The position numbers were made by a program, and so were the translations under genes. Below the pieces are notes generated by a model, which did no database searches, was not told the origin of the DNA, and saw only the letters and a program-made list of their open reading frames with translations. A DNA stretch of 12,584 nt from an uncultured Alphaproteobacteria bacterium. GTDB taxonomy: Bacteria > Pseudomonadota > Alphaproteobacteria > Thalassobaculales > Thalassobaculaceae. Where the stretch lies: NCBI GenBank assembly GCA_938028645.1, contig CALIMD010000038.1, positions 1 through 12,584 on the forward strand, read 5' to 3'. Position 1 is the first letter of the stretch. Each line of letters begins with the position of its first letter. Below, in pieces: positions 5,729-12,584 of the stretch.

Positions 5729-7447
5729 ATGACTGAAGTAGTTGCGGCTGATACCGCATTGGATGAATTTGAAGCATTATTAGGCGAATCATTTGGAAAT
5801 GACGTCAGCATCGAAGGTAGTGTTGTAAAAGGCACAATAATTTCCCTCGAAGGGGATACCGCATTAATTGACGTGGGGCTTAAATCGGAAGGCCGAGTTC
5901 CTTTGAGGGAATTCACATCTCCAGGGCAAGAACATGGTTTAAAGCCAGGAGATCTCGTTGAAGTATATGTTGAACGCATGGAGGACCGTAATGGAGATGC
6001 CATGCTCAGCCGGGAGAAAGCTAGACGCGAAGAAGCTTGGGTTGTGCTGGAAACGGCATTCGAAAAACAGGAAAGGGTTGACGGCACTATATTTGGCAGG
6101 GTTAAGGGTGGATTTACTGTGGACCTCGCAGGAGCAACGGCGTTCCTTCCGGGGAGTCAGGTAGATATTAGACCTGTAAGAGACATAGCCCCTTTATTAG
6201 GCACTCCACAACCATTTCTTATACTAAAAATGGATAGAAGAAGAGGTAATATAGTTGTTTCGAGGCGTGCGGTACTAGAAGAGAGCCGAGCCGAAGCAAG
6301 AACTGAATTAGTTGCTAATCTCAAAGAAGGCCAGACACTTCAAGGTGTTGTAAAAAACATCACTGACTATGGTGCATTTGTTGATCTTGGCGGCGTTGAT
6401 GGTTTATTACACGTTACAGATATAGCTTGGCGCCGGATTAATCACCCGTCCGAAGCGTTAACGATTGGGCAAACCGTTGACGTACAAGTAATCCGATTCA
6501 ATGCAGAAACCCAAAGAATATCTCTTGGAATGAAACAATTAGAGTCGGATCCATGGGAGGGAGTTGATACTAAATTTCCGATTGAATCTAAATTCAACGG
6601 GCGCGTCACTAATATAACGGATTATGGAGCATTTGTTGAATTAGAACCCGGAATAGAGGGCTTGGTTCATGTATCCGAAATGAGTTGGACGAAAAAGAAC
6701 GTACATCCTGGAAAAATTGTATCTACTAGCCAAGAGGTTGAAATAGTAGTTCTAGATGTTGATGCATCTAAGAGAAGAATATCATTAGGTTTGAAACAAT
6801 GCCTTGCTAACCCATGGGATGAATTTTTAGCACAACACCCAGTAGGATCAGAAATAGAAGGAGAAATCAAAAATATCACCGAATTTGGTCTCTTCATTGG
6901 TCTTGATGGTGAAATAGACGGAATGGCTCATTTTTCTGATCTCGATTGGGAGAAGCCCGGAGAAGAAGCAATTGCCAGTTATAATCGAGGCGATGTAATA
7001 AGGGCCAAAGTGCTAGATATAGATCCAGAAAAGGAACGTATTTCCCTGGGCATAAAACAACTAACCGAAGATCCATTTACCAGCGGAGCGGCTGCTATTC
7101 GTAAAGGAATCATTCTCACAACTACGGTCACAAAGCTTTTAGATACCGGAATAGAGGTAACCGTAGCAGATGGAATGGCTGGATTTATCAGGAAATCTGA
7201 GCTCTCAAGAGATAGGTCCGAACAACGTTCCGATCGGTTTGCTGTCGGGGAGAAAGTCGACGCGAAAGTGACGCAGATAGATCAAAAAAATCGCAAAGTG
7301 ACTCTGTCTATCAAAGCACGAGAGGTAGAAGAAGAAAAGAAGGCGATGCAGGAATACGGATCGTCGGACAGCGGCGCGAGTCTGGGAGATATCCTTGGGG
7401 CAGCACTTAGGGAGCGAGATGGATCCGATAAACCTGAGGATAACTGA
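5729..7447 (+). CDS. rpsA: 30S ribosomal protein S1
   Basis: A 572-residue S1 protein that captures and unfolds mRNA on the small ribosomal subunit. Six S1/OB domains can be read at about residues 30-96, 114-181, 200-269, 286-356, 373-444 and 459-530. Domains 3 to 5 carry the canonical strings KNITDYGAFVDL, TNITDYGAFVEL and KNITEFGLFIGL, and each ends in an R-I-S-L-G-x-K-Q segment. Domains 1 and 2 are the diverged ribosome-binding ones, as in other proteobacteria. A short Gly/Ser-rich and charged tail follows. The ATG at 5729 has AGGAG five bases upstream. The 164-base gap after cmk suggests it may have its own promoter. Length and domain number are normal. Confidence 0.97.
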   Translation: MTEVVAADTALDEFEALLGESFGNDVSIEGSVVKGTIISLEGDTALIDVGLKSEGRVPLREFTSPGQEHGLKPGDLVEVYVERMEDRNGDAMLSREKARREEAWVVLETAFEKQERVDGTIFGRVKGGFTVDLAGATAFLPGSQVDIRPVRDIAPLLGTPQPFLILKMDRRRGNIVVSRRAVLEESRAEARTELVANLKEGQTLQGVVKNITDYGAFVDLGGVDGLLHVTDIAWRRINHPSEALTIGQTVDVQVIRFNAETQRISLGMKQLESDPWEGVDTKFPIESKFNGRVTNITDYGAFVELEPGIEGLVHVSEMSWTKKNVHPGKIVSTSQEVEIVVLDVDASKRRISLGLKQCLANPWDEFLAQHPVGSEIEGEIKNITEFGLFIGLDGEIDGMAHFSDLDWEKPGEEAIASYNRGDVIRAKVLDIDPEKERISLGIKQLTEDPFTSGAAAIRKGIILTTTVTKLLDTGIEVTVADGMAGFIRKSELSRDRSEQRSDRFAVGEKVDAKVTQIDQKNRKVTLSIKAREVEEEKKAMQEYGSSDSGASLGDILGAALRERDGSDKPEDN

Positions 7448-7460
7448 TCTCATAATGCCT

Positions 7461-7477
7461 GCCGCGAATGCGGCTTT
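7461..7477 (+). terminator. Possible weak terminator after rpsA
   Basis: GCCGC (7461-7465) and GCGGC (7470-7474) form a short GC-rich hairpin with loop GAAT, followed by only three Ts. It lies 14 bases after the rpsA stop. It is weak as an intrinsic terminator and may only lower read-through. The rest of the 137-base gap to ihfB contains a TTGACT (7485-7490) and a GATAAT (7514-7519), but 23 bases apart, so no convincing promoter is seen. Confidence 0.35.
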
Positions 7478-7584
7478 CCGAAACTTGACTGGCTGTTCCT
7501 AGACTGGCATCCTGATAATGGAGAGCTGATTAGGAATTAAAATACATCTTTTGTTTAGGTCTTGGGTGGACGAGGTGAGGATAG

Positions 7585-7863
7585 ATGACTAAGTCAGAGT
7601 TAATTTTAAAACTAGCAGAGGCCAACCCCCATCTATATCAAAGGGATATTGAGACACTTGTGGCAACTGTTTTTGAAGAAATAGCCCATGCTCTGGAAAG
7701 AGGGAACAGAGTTGAATTAAGAGGGTTTGGAGCATTCTCCACTAAAAAACGTGAAGCACGAACGGGTAGAAATCCTCGGACCGGTGACGCTGTTACGGTT
7801 ATAGAAAAAAGCATTCCTTTTTTCAAAGCAGGTAAGCAGCTTCGGGAGCGGCTGAATCCATAA
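7585..7863 (+). CDS. ihfB: Integration host factor subunit beta
   Basis: A 92-residue DNA-bending protein of the HU/IHF family. It begins MTKSELI and has ELRGFGAF (44-51) and the beta-arm motif GRNPRTG (61-67), whose proline intercalates into DNA. The C-terminus FFKAGKQLRERLN is typical of IHF-beta, as is its place directly after rpsA, a neighbour pair conserved in many proteobacteria. The partner alpha subunit (ihfA) is not in the window. The ATG at 7585 follows GAGGTGAGGA, a good ribosome site. Confidence 0.95.
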   Translation: MTKSELILKLAEANPHLYQRDIETLVATVFEEIAHALERGNRVELRGFGAFSTKKREARTGRNPRTGDAVTVIEKSIPFFKAGKQLRERLNP

Positions 7864-7891
7864 AAAAACGAGAGAATTAGTATTTACCGTG

Positions 7892-7932
7892 CCCCAATCG
7901 GCAACTGCTTAACAATAAGGATCGTTGGGGAG
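7892..7932 (+). promoter_or_regulatory. Hairpin covering the ribosome-binding site of the PaiB-family gene
   Basis: CCCCAA-T-CG (7892-7900) pairs with CG-TTGGGG (7923-7930), eight base pairs with one bulged T, enclosing 22 bases. The 3' arm includes most of GGGGAG (7927-7932), the Shine-Dalgarno for the GTG start at 7939. Formed, the stem would block ribosome entry. This takes up most of the 75-base gap after ihfB. Confidence 0.45.
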
Positions 7933-7938
7933 ATATGA

Positions 7939-8574
7939 GTGTCAGTCACCTATGTACCAAAACATTTTGAGTTCCATGGCTTAAAAGAAAAACACGATTT
8001 TATTGATAAATATAATTTTGGTCAGCTTATATGCACACATGGAGACAATCTAAATATTGCCTTCCTCCCATTTTTACTAAATCGCAATAGTTTCCCCTTG
8101 GGTTCTTTGCAATGCCACGTAGCAAGAAATAATTCGATCTGGCGAGGTATAAAAAACGGCCGAATGACAGCTGTCTTTTCAGGACCGCATGCTTATATTT
8201 CACCGCGTTGGTATTCAAGTTTAGATCAAGTTCCAACATGGAATTATTCTACTGTTTTTGCTGAAGGGCGAGCCACGCTGTTGGATGACGATCAACTGAT
8301 CCCGCTTCTAACAAAATTAACCGATAACGAAGAAAATAGAACAAAAAATAAGTCTAAATGGTCAACTAAAGAAGTTGAAACCCTTAAATACCGTTCTATG
8401 ATGAAGGCAATTGTAGGCATAGAGTTTCAAATAGAAAAAATTTATGGCAAACTAAAAATGTCGCAAAACCGTTCTTCTAAAGATCGCGTTGGCGCCATTA
8501 ATGGTCTCCGGGAAAGTGCATCTGAAAATCATGTTGCAGTTGCAAAAATGATTAAAGAAATAAATGAAAAATAA
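7939..8574 (+). CDS. FMN-binding / PaiB-family protein
   Basis: A 211-residue protein of the PaiB family (PF04299, often annotated FMN-binding negative transcriptional regulator), with a split-barrel flavin-binding fold. Recognisable segments are YVPKHFE (5-11), HVARNNSIW (60-68), GPHAYISPRWY (82-92), VPTWNY (98-103) and KLKMSQNRSSKDR (171-183). In Bacillus PaiB represses protease and sporulation genes, but in proteobacteria the role is unclear and an enzyme or flavin-carrier role is equally possible. The start is GTG at 7939, seven bases after GGGGAG; the nearby ATGs at 7935 and 7952 are in other frames. The gene sits between ihfB and the LapA-family gene, which often adjoin each other in alphaproteobacteria, and overlaps the latter by 11 bases. 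Confidence 0.88.
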   Translation: MSVTYVPKHFEFHGLKEKHDFIDKYNFGQLICTHGDNLNIAFLPFLLNRNSFPLGSLQCHVARNNSIWRGIKNGRMTAVFSGPHAYISPRWYSSLDQVPTWNYSTVFAEGRATLLDDDQLIPLLTKLTDNEENRTKNKSKWSTKEVETLKYRSMMKAIVGIEFQIEKIYGKLKMSQNRSSKDRVGAINGLRESASENHVAVAKMIKEINEK

Positions 8575-8833
8575 CAGGTTTTTCCTAAGAAAACTTCTTA
8601 AATGGATACTTACCATTCCATTTATTATTTTCTTAATTATATTCTCAGTGTCCAATAAGCAGTTCCTCGAAATTTCTTTGTGGCCGATACCCTGGTCAAT
8701 TGAAATCCCTGTTTATTTTTTTAGTTTAGGAATTTTGCTATCTGGATTCGTTTTTGGTTATATTATAGGCTGGGGTCGCGCCGTATTAAAGTATTATAAA
8801 AAAACAAAGAAATTCTCTGACTCTACTTATTAG
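8564..8833 (+). CDS. LapA-family (DUF1049) small membrane protein
   Basis: An 89-residue inner-membrane protein with helices at about 11-29 and 49-70 and a basic tail (KYYKKTKK). SVSNKQFLEISLWPIP after the first helix matches the S-V-x-N-x-Q signature of LapA/YciS proteins. In Escherichia coli LapA works with LapB in lipopolysaccharide assembly and control of LpxC; no lapB is present here, so the role is inferred from family only. The ATG at 8564 lies inside the end of the PaiB-family gene (11-base overlap), with only a weak AAAGAAAT ribosome site, so translation is probably coupled. A LapA-type gene near ihfB and trpF is usual in alphaproteobacteria. Confidence 0.85.
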   Translation: MKNNRFFLRKLLKWILTIPFIIFLIIFSVSNKQFLEISLWPIPWSIEIPVYFFSLGILLSGFVFGYIIGWGRAVLKYYKKTKKFSDSTY

Positions 8834-8877
8834 AGATCTCAGGGTTAGTTAAAATTTGCTTAGTTGGATAGACCTAC

Positions 8878-9534
8878 ATGAGTAAAAGTCTGAATGTAAA
8901 AATTTGCGGATTAAATAATAAAGAAACTATCGAAGTTGCGGTAAAAGCTGGGGCGTCTCATCTTGGTTTTATTTTTTATCCACCTTCCCCCCGCTCTTTA
9001 ACACCAAAAGAGGCTGGATATATAACATCTACAACACCAAGTCATATTAAGCGGGTAGCTGTGATAGTGGATGCTCGAGATGATTTAATAAACGACATCA
9101 TTCAAAGCTTATCACCACATATTTTGCAGTTGCATGGGTCTGAAACAACCAGCAGAATCCAGGAAATCAAAGAAAAGTTTAAATTGCCCATCATGAAAGC
9201 TATTAAAGTTGCTAATTCTGATGATATTAAATCAAGCCAACAATATCAGGATAGTAGCGATTTCCTTCTTTTCGACGCCAAACCTCCAATGACTAATAAA
9301 AATGCATTGCCTGGGGGAAATGGAATTAGTTTCGATTGGGCTCTTCTTAAATCAGCGCAAATTAGAAAACCATGGTTTCTTTCGGGTGGAATACACATTG
9401 GCAATGTGCAGGAAGCAATAAAAACAACTGGGAATAGATCGATAGATATATCTTCTGGTGTGGAAGACCAACCCGGTGTGAAAAGCTCCCAAAAGATTGA
9501 CATGTTTATGAAGTCTATTAGGGAATTTATGTGA
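8878..9534 (+). CDS. trpF: Phosphoribosylanthranilate isomerase
   Basis: This TIM-barrel enzyme isomerises phosphoribosylanthranilate to CdRP in tryptophan synthesis. It is 218 residues long. VKICG (7-11) holds the general-base Cys10, LFDAKPP (131-137) the general-acid Asp133, LQLHG (84-88) follows the usual strand, and LSGG (168-171) with IDISSGVE (189-196) form the phosphate-binding end. All expected catalytic residues are present. The ATG at 8878 follows a 44-base gap after the LapA-family gene with only a weak GGAT ribosome site. The gene heads the trpF-trpB-trpA-accD run; the other trp genes (trpE, G, D, C) are not here, matching the split trp pathway of alphaproteobacteria. Confidence 0.95.
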   Translation: MSKSLNVKICGLNNKETIEVAVKAGASHLGFIFYPPSPRSLTPKEAGYITSTTPSHIKRVAVIVDARDDLINDIIQSLSPHILQLHGSETTSRIQEIKEKFKLPIMKAIKVANSDDIKSSQQYQDSSDFLLFDAKPPMTNKNALPGGNGISFDWALLKSAQIRKPWFLSGGIHIGNVQEAIKTTGNRSIDISSGVEDQPGVKSSQKIDMFMKSIREFM

Positions 9535-9551
9535 AAATTAGTATACACAAA

Positions 9552-9560
9552 TGCTATAAA
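9552..9560 (+). promoter_or_regulatory. trpB: Candidate extended -10 promoter upstream of trpB
   Basis: TGC-TATAAA (9552-9560) matches an extended -10 with one mismatch, in the 81-base gap between trpF and trpB. The sequence at -35 (TGAAAA) is poor. It would start a leader of about 49 bases. No tryptophan-rich leader peptide or attenuator hairpin is seen in the gap. Confidence 0.3.
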
Positions 9561-9615
9561 TTTCATGTTTTATTCTAAACCCAGTTTAACTCATCCGCGT
9601 GATTAAGGATTAATA

Positions 9616-10839
9616 ATGCCAACAACAAACTCTCCGAACACCCTTCGAGAAGGTCCTAATGAGAATGGCCATTTTGGTATTTTTGGAGGACGCTACGTCG
9701 CTGAGACACTGATGCCATTAATTCTCGATGTAGAAGATGCGTGGAAAACAGCCAAGTCTGATCCGATGTTTTGGAGTGAACTAGAATATTACCGTAAACA
9801 TTACATAGGGAGACCTAGTCCACTCTATTTTGCAAGCAGACTGACCGACCATTTCCAAGGAGCTAAGCTTTATTTCAAAAGAGATGAACTCAATCATACC
9901 GGTGCCCACAAGATAAACAATGTTATGGGACAAGCCTTAATTGCGAGAAGAATGGGAAAAACTAAGATCATTGCAGAAACTGGTGCTGGCCAACATGGCG
10001 TGGCTACAGCAACAGCTTGTGCACTCTTCAATCTAGAATGTGAAGTATTTATGGGTGCAGAAGATGTTATCCGACAAAAACCTAACGTCGACCGGATGCG
10101 GCTACTAGGAGCAAAAGTTCATTCGGTAACCTCGGGGTCCGCCACACTAAAAGACGCCATGAACGAGGCCCTAAGATATTGGGTTTCAAAAGCAGATACA
10201 CATTTTTACATAATAGGAACTGTTGCGGGACCGCATCCCTACCCACAAATGGTTAGAGATTTTCAATGTGTTATTGGAGAAGAAACAAAAGAACAAATGT
10301 TTGAAGCCGAAGGGAAATTGCCAGATACTCTGGTTGCCTGTATCGGTGGAGGTTCAAATGCTATTGGCTTGTTCCATCCATTTTTAGATGATGATGTCGA
10401 AATTATTGGCGTAGAAGCTGCTGGACTTGGAATTAACACCCAACAGCATGCCGCTTCTTTGACAGGGGGAAGGCCGGGCGTTTTGCATGGAAACAGAACC
10501 TACTTACTGCAAGATAATGATGGCCAAATCACAGAAGCACATTCAATATCAGCGGGATTAGATTATCCAGGAATTGGTCCCGAGCACTCATGGCTATTTG
10601 AAACAGGTCGAATAGAGTATGTAAGTGCAACAGATAATGAAGCGTTGGAGGCATTTGCCCTGTGCTCAAAACTGGAGGGTATCATCCCAGCTCTCGAGCC
10701 TAGCCATGCACTTGCATACATCAAAAATATTATCAGCCCGTTGCCGAAAGACCATATTATAGTAATGAATATGTGTGGAAGAGGAGATAAGGATCTCGAA
10801 GCAGTAATACCACGTCTAGAAGAAATGGACCTACTTTGA
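9616..10839 (+). CDS. trpB: Tryptophan synthase beta chain
   Basis: A PLP enzyme that condenses indole with serine to tryptophan, working as an alpha2-beta2 complex with TrpA. It is 407 residues long. HTGAHKINN contains Lys99, which forms the Schiff base. AETGAGQHG contains Glu121, corresponding to the catalytic Glu109 of enteric TrpB. GGGSN (244-248) grips the PLP phosphate, and GRGDKD is at 388-393. The residue before GRGD, which contacts the PLP ring nitrogen and is Ser377 in Salmonella, is Cys387 here. AAGGATTAATA precedes the ATG as ribosome site. The stop codon overlaps the trpA start, consistent with equimolar synthesis of the two subunits. Confidence 0.97.
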   Translation: MPTTNSPNTLREGPNENGHFGIFGGRYVAETLMPLILDVEDAWKTAKSDPMFWSELEYYRKHYIGRPSPLYFASRLTDHFQGAKLYFKRDELNHTGAHKINNVMGQALIARRMGKTKIIAETGAGQHGVATATACALFNLECEVFMGAEDVIRQKPNVDRMRLLGAKVHSVTSGSATLKDAMNEALRYWVSKADTHFYIIGTVAGPHPYPQMVRDFQCVIGEETKEQMFEAEGKLPDTLVACIGGGSNAIGLFHPFLDDDVEIIGVEAAGLGINTQQHAASLTGGRPGVLHGNRTYLLQDNDGQITEAHSISAGLDYPGIGPEHSWLFETGRIEYVSATDNEALEAFALCSKLEGIIPALEPSHALAYIKNIISPLPKDHIIVMNMCGRGDKDLEAVIPRLEEMDLL

Positions 10840-11678
10840 AAACATATAAAGAAGATCGCCTAAAGCTATTATTTGAAAATCTAAAAAAGGAAAAAAGAGG
10901 AGGCCTTGGTATCTTTATAGCAGCCTCTGATCCCAATCTTGAGATTTCTTTGGAAATATTAAAGCGCTTGCCACAGGCTGGCGCAGATATGATAGAACTC
11001 GGTATGCCATTTTCCGATCCGATGGCCGATGGCCCCACGATTCAAGCTGCCAGTCTGCGAGCTTTGAAAGCTGGAGGATCACTCAAACGAACACTCGAAA
11101 TGGTAAAAAACTTCCGAGAAGGAGACAATAAAACTCCATTAGTTTTAATGGGATATTATAACCCAATTTATAACTTTGGGGTCAAAAATTTTCTGAACAA
11201 AGCTATCGAGGCTGGCGTAGATGGTCTTATAATAGTGGATTTGCCTCCAGAGGAAGACGAAGAACTTTGTCTACCTGCCCAGAAATACAACCTTCCTTTT
11301 ATAAGACTTACAGCACCTACAAGCGATGGTGAGCGCCTTCCTACTATTTTAAATAACGCATCGGGCTTTATATATTATGTCTCTATTATGGGAATTACAG
11401 GCACTCAATCAATCGCCACCCAAAATGTTCAAAATGCAGTGAAGGAGCTAAAAAAACATACTAGTTTACCTATAGCAGTTGGATTTGGGATAAAGACAAG
11501 GCAGGATGTTGCAGACGTAACTTCATTTTCTGATGCCGCAATCGTAGGATCGGCCATAGTCAATGTCATAGAGCAAAGCCTTGATTCTAATGGAGAGGGA
11601 AGTGATAAAACAATTGCTGATGCAATGGCATTAGTCCGAGACCTCGCCGCAGGCGTCAAAAGCAAGAAAACAGCATAA
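10836..11678 (+). CDS. trpA: Tryptophan synthase alpha chain
   Basis: This TIM-barrel subunit splits indole-3-glycerol phosphate and channels indole to TrpB. It is 280 residues long. The catalytic pair is present: Glu54 in IELGMPFSDP and Asp65 in MADGPTIQ, matching Glu49 and Asp60 of the enteric enzyme. VGFGIKT and IVGSAIV near the C-terminal third are the phosphate-binding loops. The start is TTG at 10836, overlapping the trpB TGA as TTGA, a four-base overlap indicating coupled translation; the family's N-terminus begins just there. The usual T-x-G-D-P segment near residue 30 reads AASDP, a local departure. The C-terminal end is somewhat extended with a basic tail. Confidence 0.96.
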   Translation: MKTYKEDRLKLLFENLKKEKRGGLGIFIAASDPNLEISLEILKRLPQAGADMIELGMPFSDPMADGPTIQAASLRALKAGGSLKRTLEMVKNFREGDNKTPLVLMGYYNPIYNFGVKNFLNKAIEAGVDGLIIVDLPPEEDEELCLPAQKYNLPFIRLTAPTSDGERLPTILNNASGFIYYVSIMGITGTQSIATQNVQNAVKELKKHTSLPIAVGFGIKTRQDVADVTSFSDAAIVGSAIVNVIEQSLDSNGEGSDKTIADAMALVRDLAAGVKSKKTA

Positions 11679-11707
11679 TCTAACCAATTTGAGAAACATA
11701 TCGTCAG

Positions 11708-12571
11708 ATGAACTGGATCACTAATTCCGTCCTACCTAAAATTAAAGCATTAGTTCAACCTAAAGAAGTACCAGAAAATTTTTGGACTAAATGCCCTAAT
11801 TGCGGTGAAATGATCTTCCATCGACAATTAGAAGATAACTTACAAGTATGCCCTAAATGTAACTACCACCTAAAGTTAGCAGCAAGGGCGCGCCTAGAAT
11901 CTCTCTTTGACTCCAACACGATTCACATAATCGAACTGGAAAGGCAGAAGAACTCTGATCCATTAAAATTTAAAGATTTAAAAAAATATTCTGATCGGCT
12001 GAAAGAGGCTCGAACAAATACAAAACAGGATGATGCTATATTGATCGCCGAAGGAAACATTAATGGTCATTCAACCATAGCTGCAGTGTTTTCATTTGAG
12101 TTTATGGGCGGATCAATGGGAATAGCAGTTGGTGATGCTATTTTGAAATCAGCCGAATTAGCAGTTAGTAAAAAAGCTCCTTTAATTATCTTTCCGGCAT
12201 CAGGTGGTGCACGAATGCAAGAAGGAATACTCTCATTAATGCAGTTACCGAGAACTGTCATAGCTACACAAATAGTAAAAGAAGCCGGCCTTCCTCTTAT
12301 TATAGTTCTTACAAACCCCACGACGGGCGGTGTGACAGCATCATTTGCGATGCTTGGCGATATCCATATTGCTGAGCCAGGAGCAATTATTGGATTTGCA
12401 GGTAAACGCGTAATTCAAGAGACTATAAGAGAGACTTTACCAGAGGACTTTCAATCTGCTGAATATCTTTTGGAACATGGGATGATTGACATGGTCGTAG
12501 ATAGACACAATCTGAAGGAAAAAATATCAAGCATTTTGTCTATTCTGATGGATCACCGAAACAGTAAATAA
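11708..12571 (+). CDS. accD: Acetyl-CoA carboxylase carboxyltransferase subunit beta
   Basis: The beta half of the carboxyltransferase that, with AccA, moves the carboxyl group from biotin carrier protein to acetyl-CoA, making malonyl-CoA for fatty acids. It is 287 residues long. An N-terminal four-cysteine zinc finger, Cys29, 32, 48 and 51 (CX2C-X15-CX2C), is typical of bacterial AccD. The crotonase-fold core carries FMGGSMG (132-138), ASGGARMQEG (164-173) and NPTTGGVTASFAMLGD (203-218), which form the acyl-CoA and oxyanion sites. The ATG at 11708 follows trpA by 29 bases with only a weak GAGAA sequence upstream. trpFBA-accD adjacency, usually with folC next, is standard in alphaproteobacteria; only 13 bases remain after the stop, too few to see another gene. 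Confidence 0.96.
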   Translation: MNWITNSVLPKIKALVQPKEVPENFWTKCPNCGEMIFHRQLEDNLQVCPKCNYHLKLAARARLESLFDSNTIHIIELERQKNSDPLKFKDLKKYSDRLKEARTNTKQDDAILIAEGNINGHSTIAAVFSFEFMGGSMGIAVGDAILKSAELAVSKKAPLIIFPASGGARMQEGILSLMQLPRTVIATQIVKEAGLPLIIVLTNPTTGGVTASFAMLGDIHIAEPGAIIGFAGKRVIQETIRETLPEDFQSAEYLLEHGMIDMVVDRHNLKEKISSILSILMDHRNSK

Positions 12572-12584
12572 AGCCTTGTGGTTA

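Noticed and set aside
5692..6087. Minus-strand open frame of 131 codons opposite the start of rpsA
   Set aside because: Low-complexity Ser/Thr-rich translation of antisense rpsA, with no independent support.
6340..7000. Near-repeated DNA encoding N-I-T-D-Y-G-A-F-V segments
   Set aside because: This is the ordinary repetition of S1 domains in rpsA, diverged at the DNA level, not a recent duplication.
7485..7519. TTGACT and GATAAT upstream of ihfB as a promoter pair
   Set aside because: The spacing of 23 bases is too long for a sigma70 promoter, and no good alternative partner is present for either element.
8878..12571. Trp attenuator or leader peptide ahead of trpF or trpB
   Set aside because: No short frame with tandem Trp codons and no terminator/antiterminator pair is visible in either gap.

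Overview
The window looks like core chromosome of an AT-rich alphaproteobacterium. The evidence is gene order and gene type: aroA, cmk, rpsA and ihfB in a row, followed by trpF, trpB, trpA and accD, is a characteristic alphaproteobacterial arrangement. A TIGR02300 (FYDLN-acid) gene with a tRNA-Ala(GGC) beside it and a CP4-like class II EPSP synthase point the same way. I cannot name a genus; the low GC (judged by eye) would suit a marine or otherwise streamlined lineage, but that is inference. I see no transposase, phage gene, CRISPR array or integration scar.

Left part (1-3321, minus strand). A TIGR02300 zinc-ribbon/acidic-tail gene is followed five bases later by tRNA-Ala(GGC), then by a strong intrinsic terminator. 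Beyond the terminator, on the same strand, lies an ABC-2/GldF-type permease gene, a GldG-family gene, and the first codons of a third gene that leaves the window. The ATP-binding subunit that normally belongs with these proteins is not next to the permease. The permease leader carries the most unusual signal in the window: a strong Shine-Dalgarno far upstream of the ATG, with a nested hairpin between them that could bring the two together.

Middle (3322-3563). A divergent control region lies between the TIGR02300 gene and aroA. It holds candidate promoters in both directions, a 12-bp perfect palindrome, an exact match to the CtrA consensus, and a leader hairpin ahead of aroA.

Right part (3564-12584, plus strand). 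Shikimate-pathway aroA and cytidylate kinase cmk are tightly spaced. Next come rpsA (six S1 domains), ihfB, a PaiB/FMN-binding-family gene and an overlapping LapA-family membrane protein gene. The run closes with trpF, trpB, trpA and accD. AroA feeds chorismate synthesis and the Trp enzymes use chorismate-derived intermediates; AccD supplies malonyl-CoA for fatty acids. Cmk, S1 and IHF-beta serve nucleotide supply, translation and nucleoid structure.

All protein-coding genes wholly inside the window look intact. Most of the window is ordinary housekeeping. The points worth a second look are leader RNA structures (permease, rpsA and PaiB-family genes), the divergent control region, the missing ABC ATPase, and some residue-level features of AroA, TrpA and TrpB.
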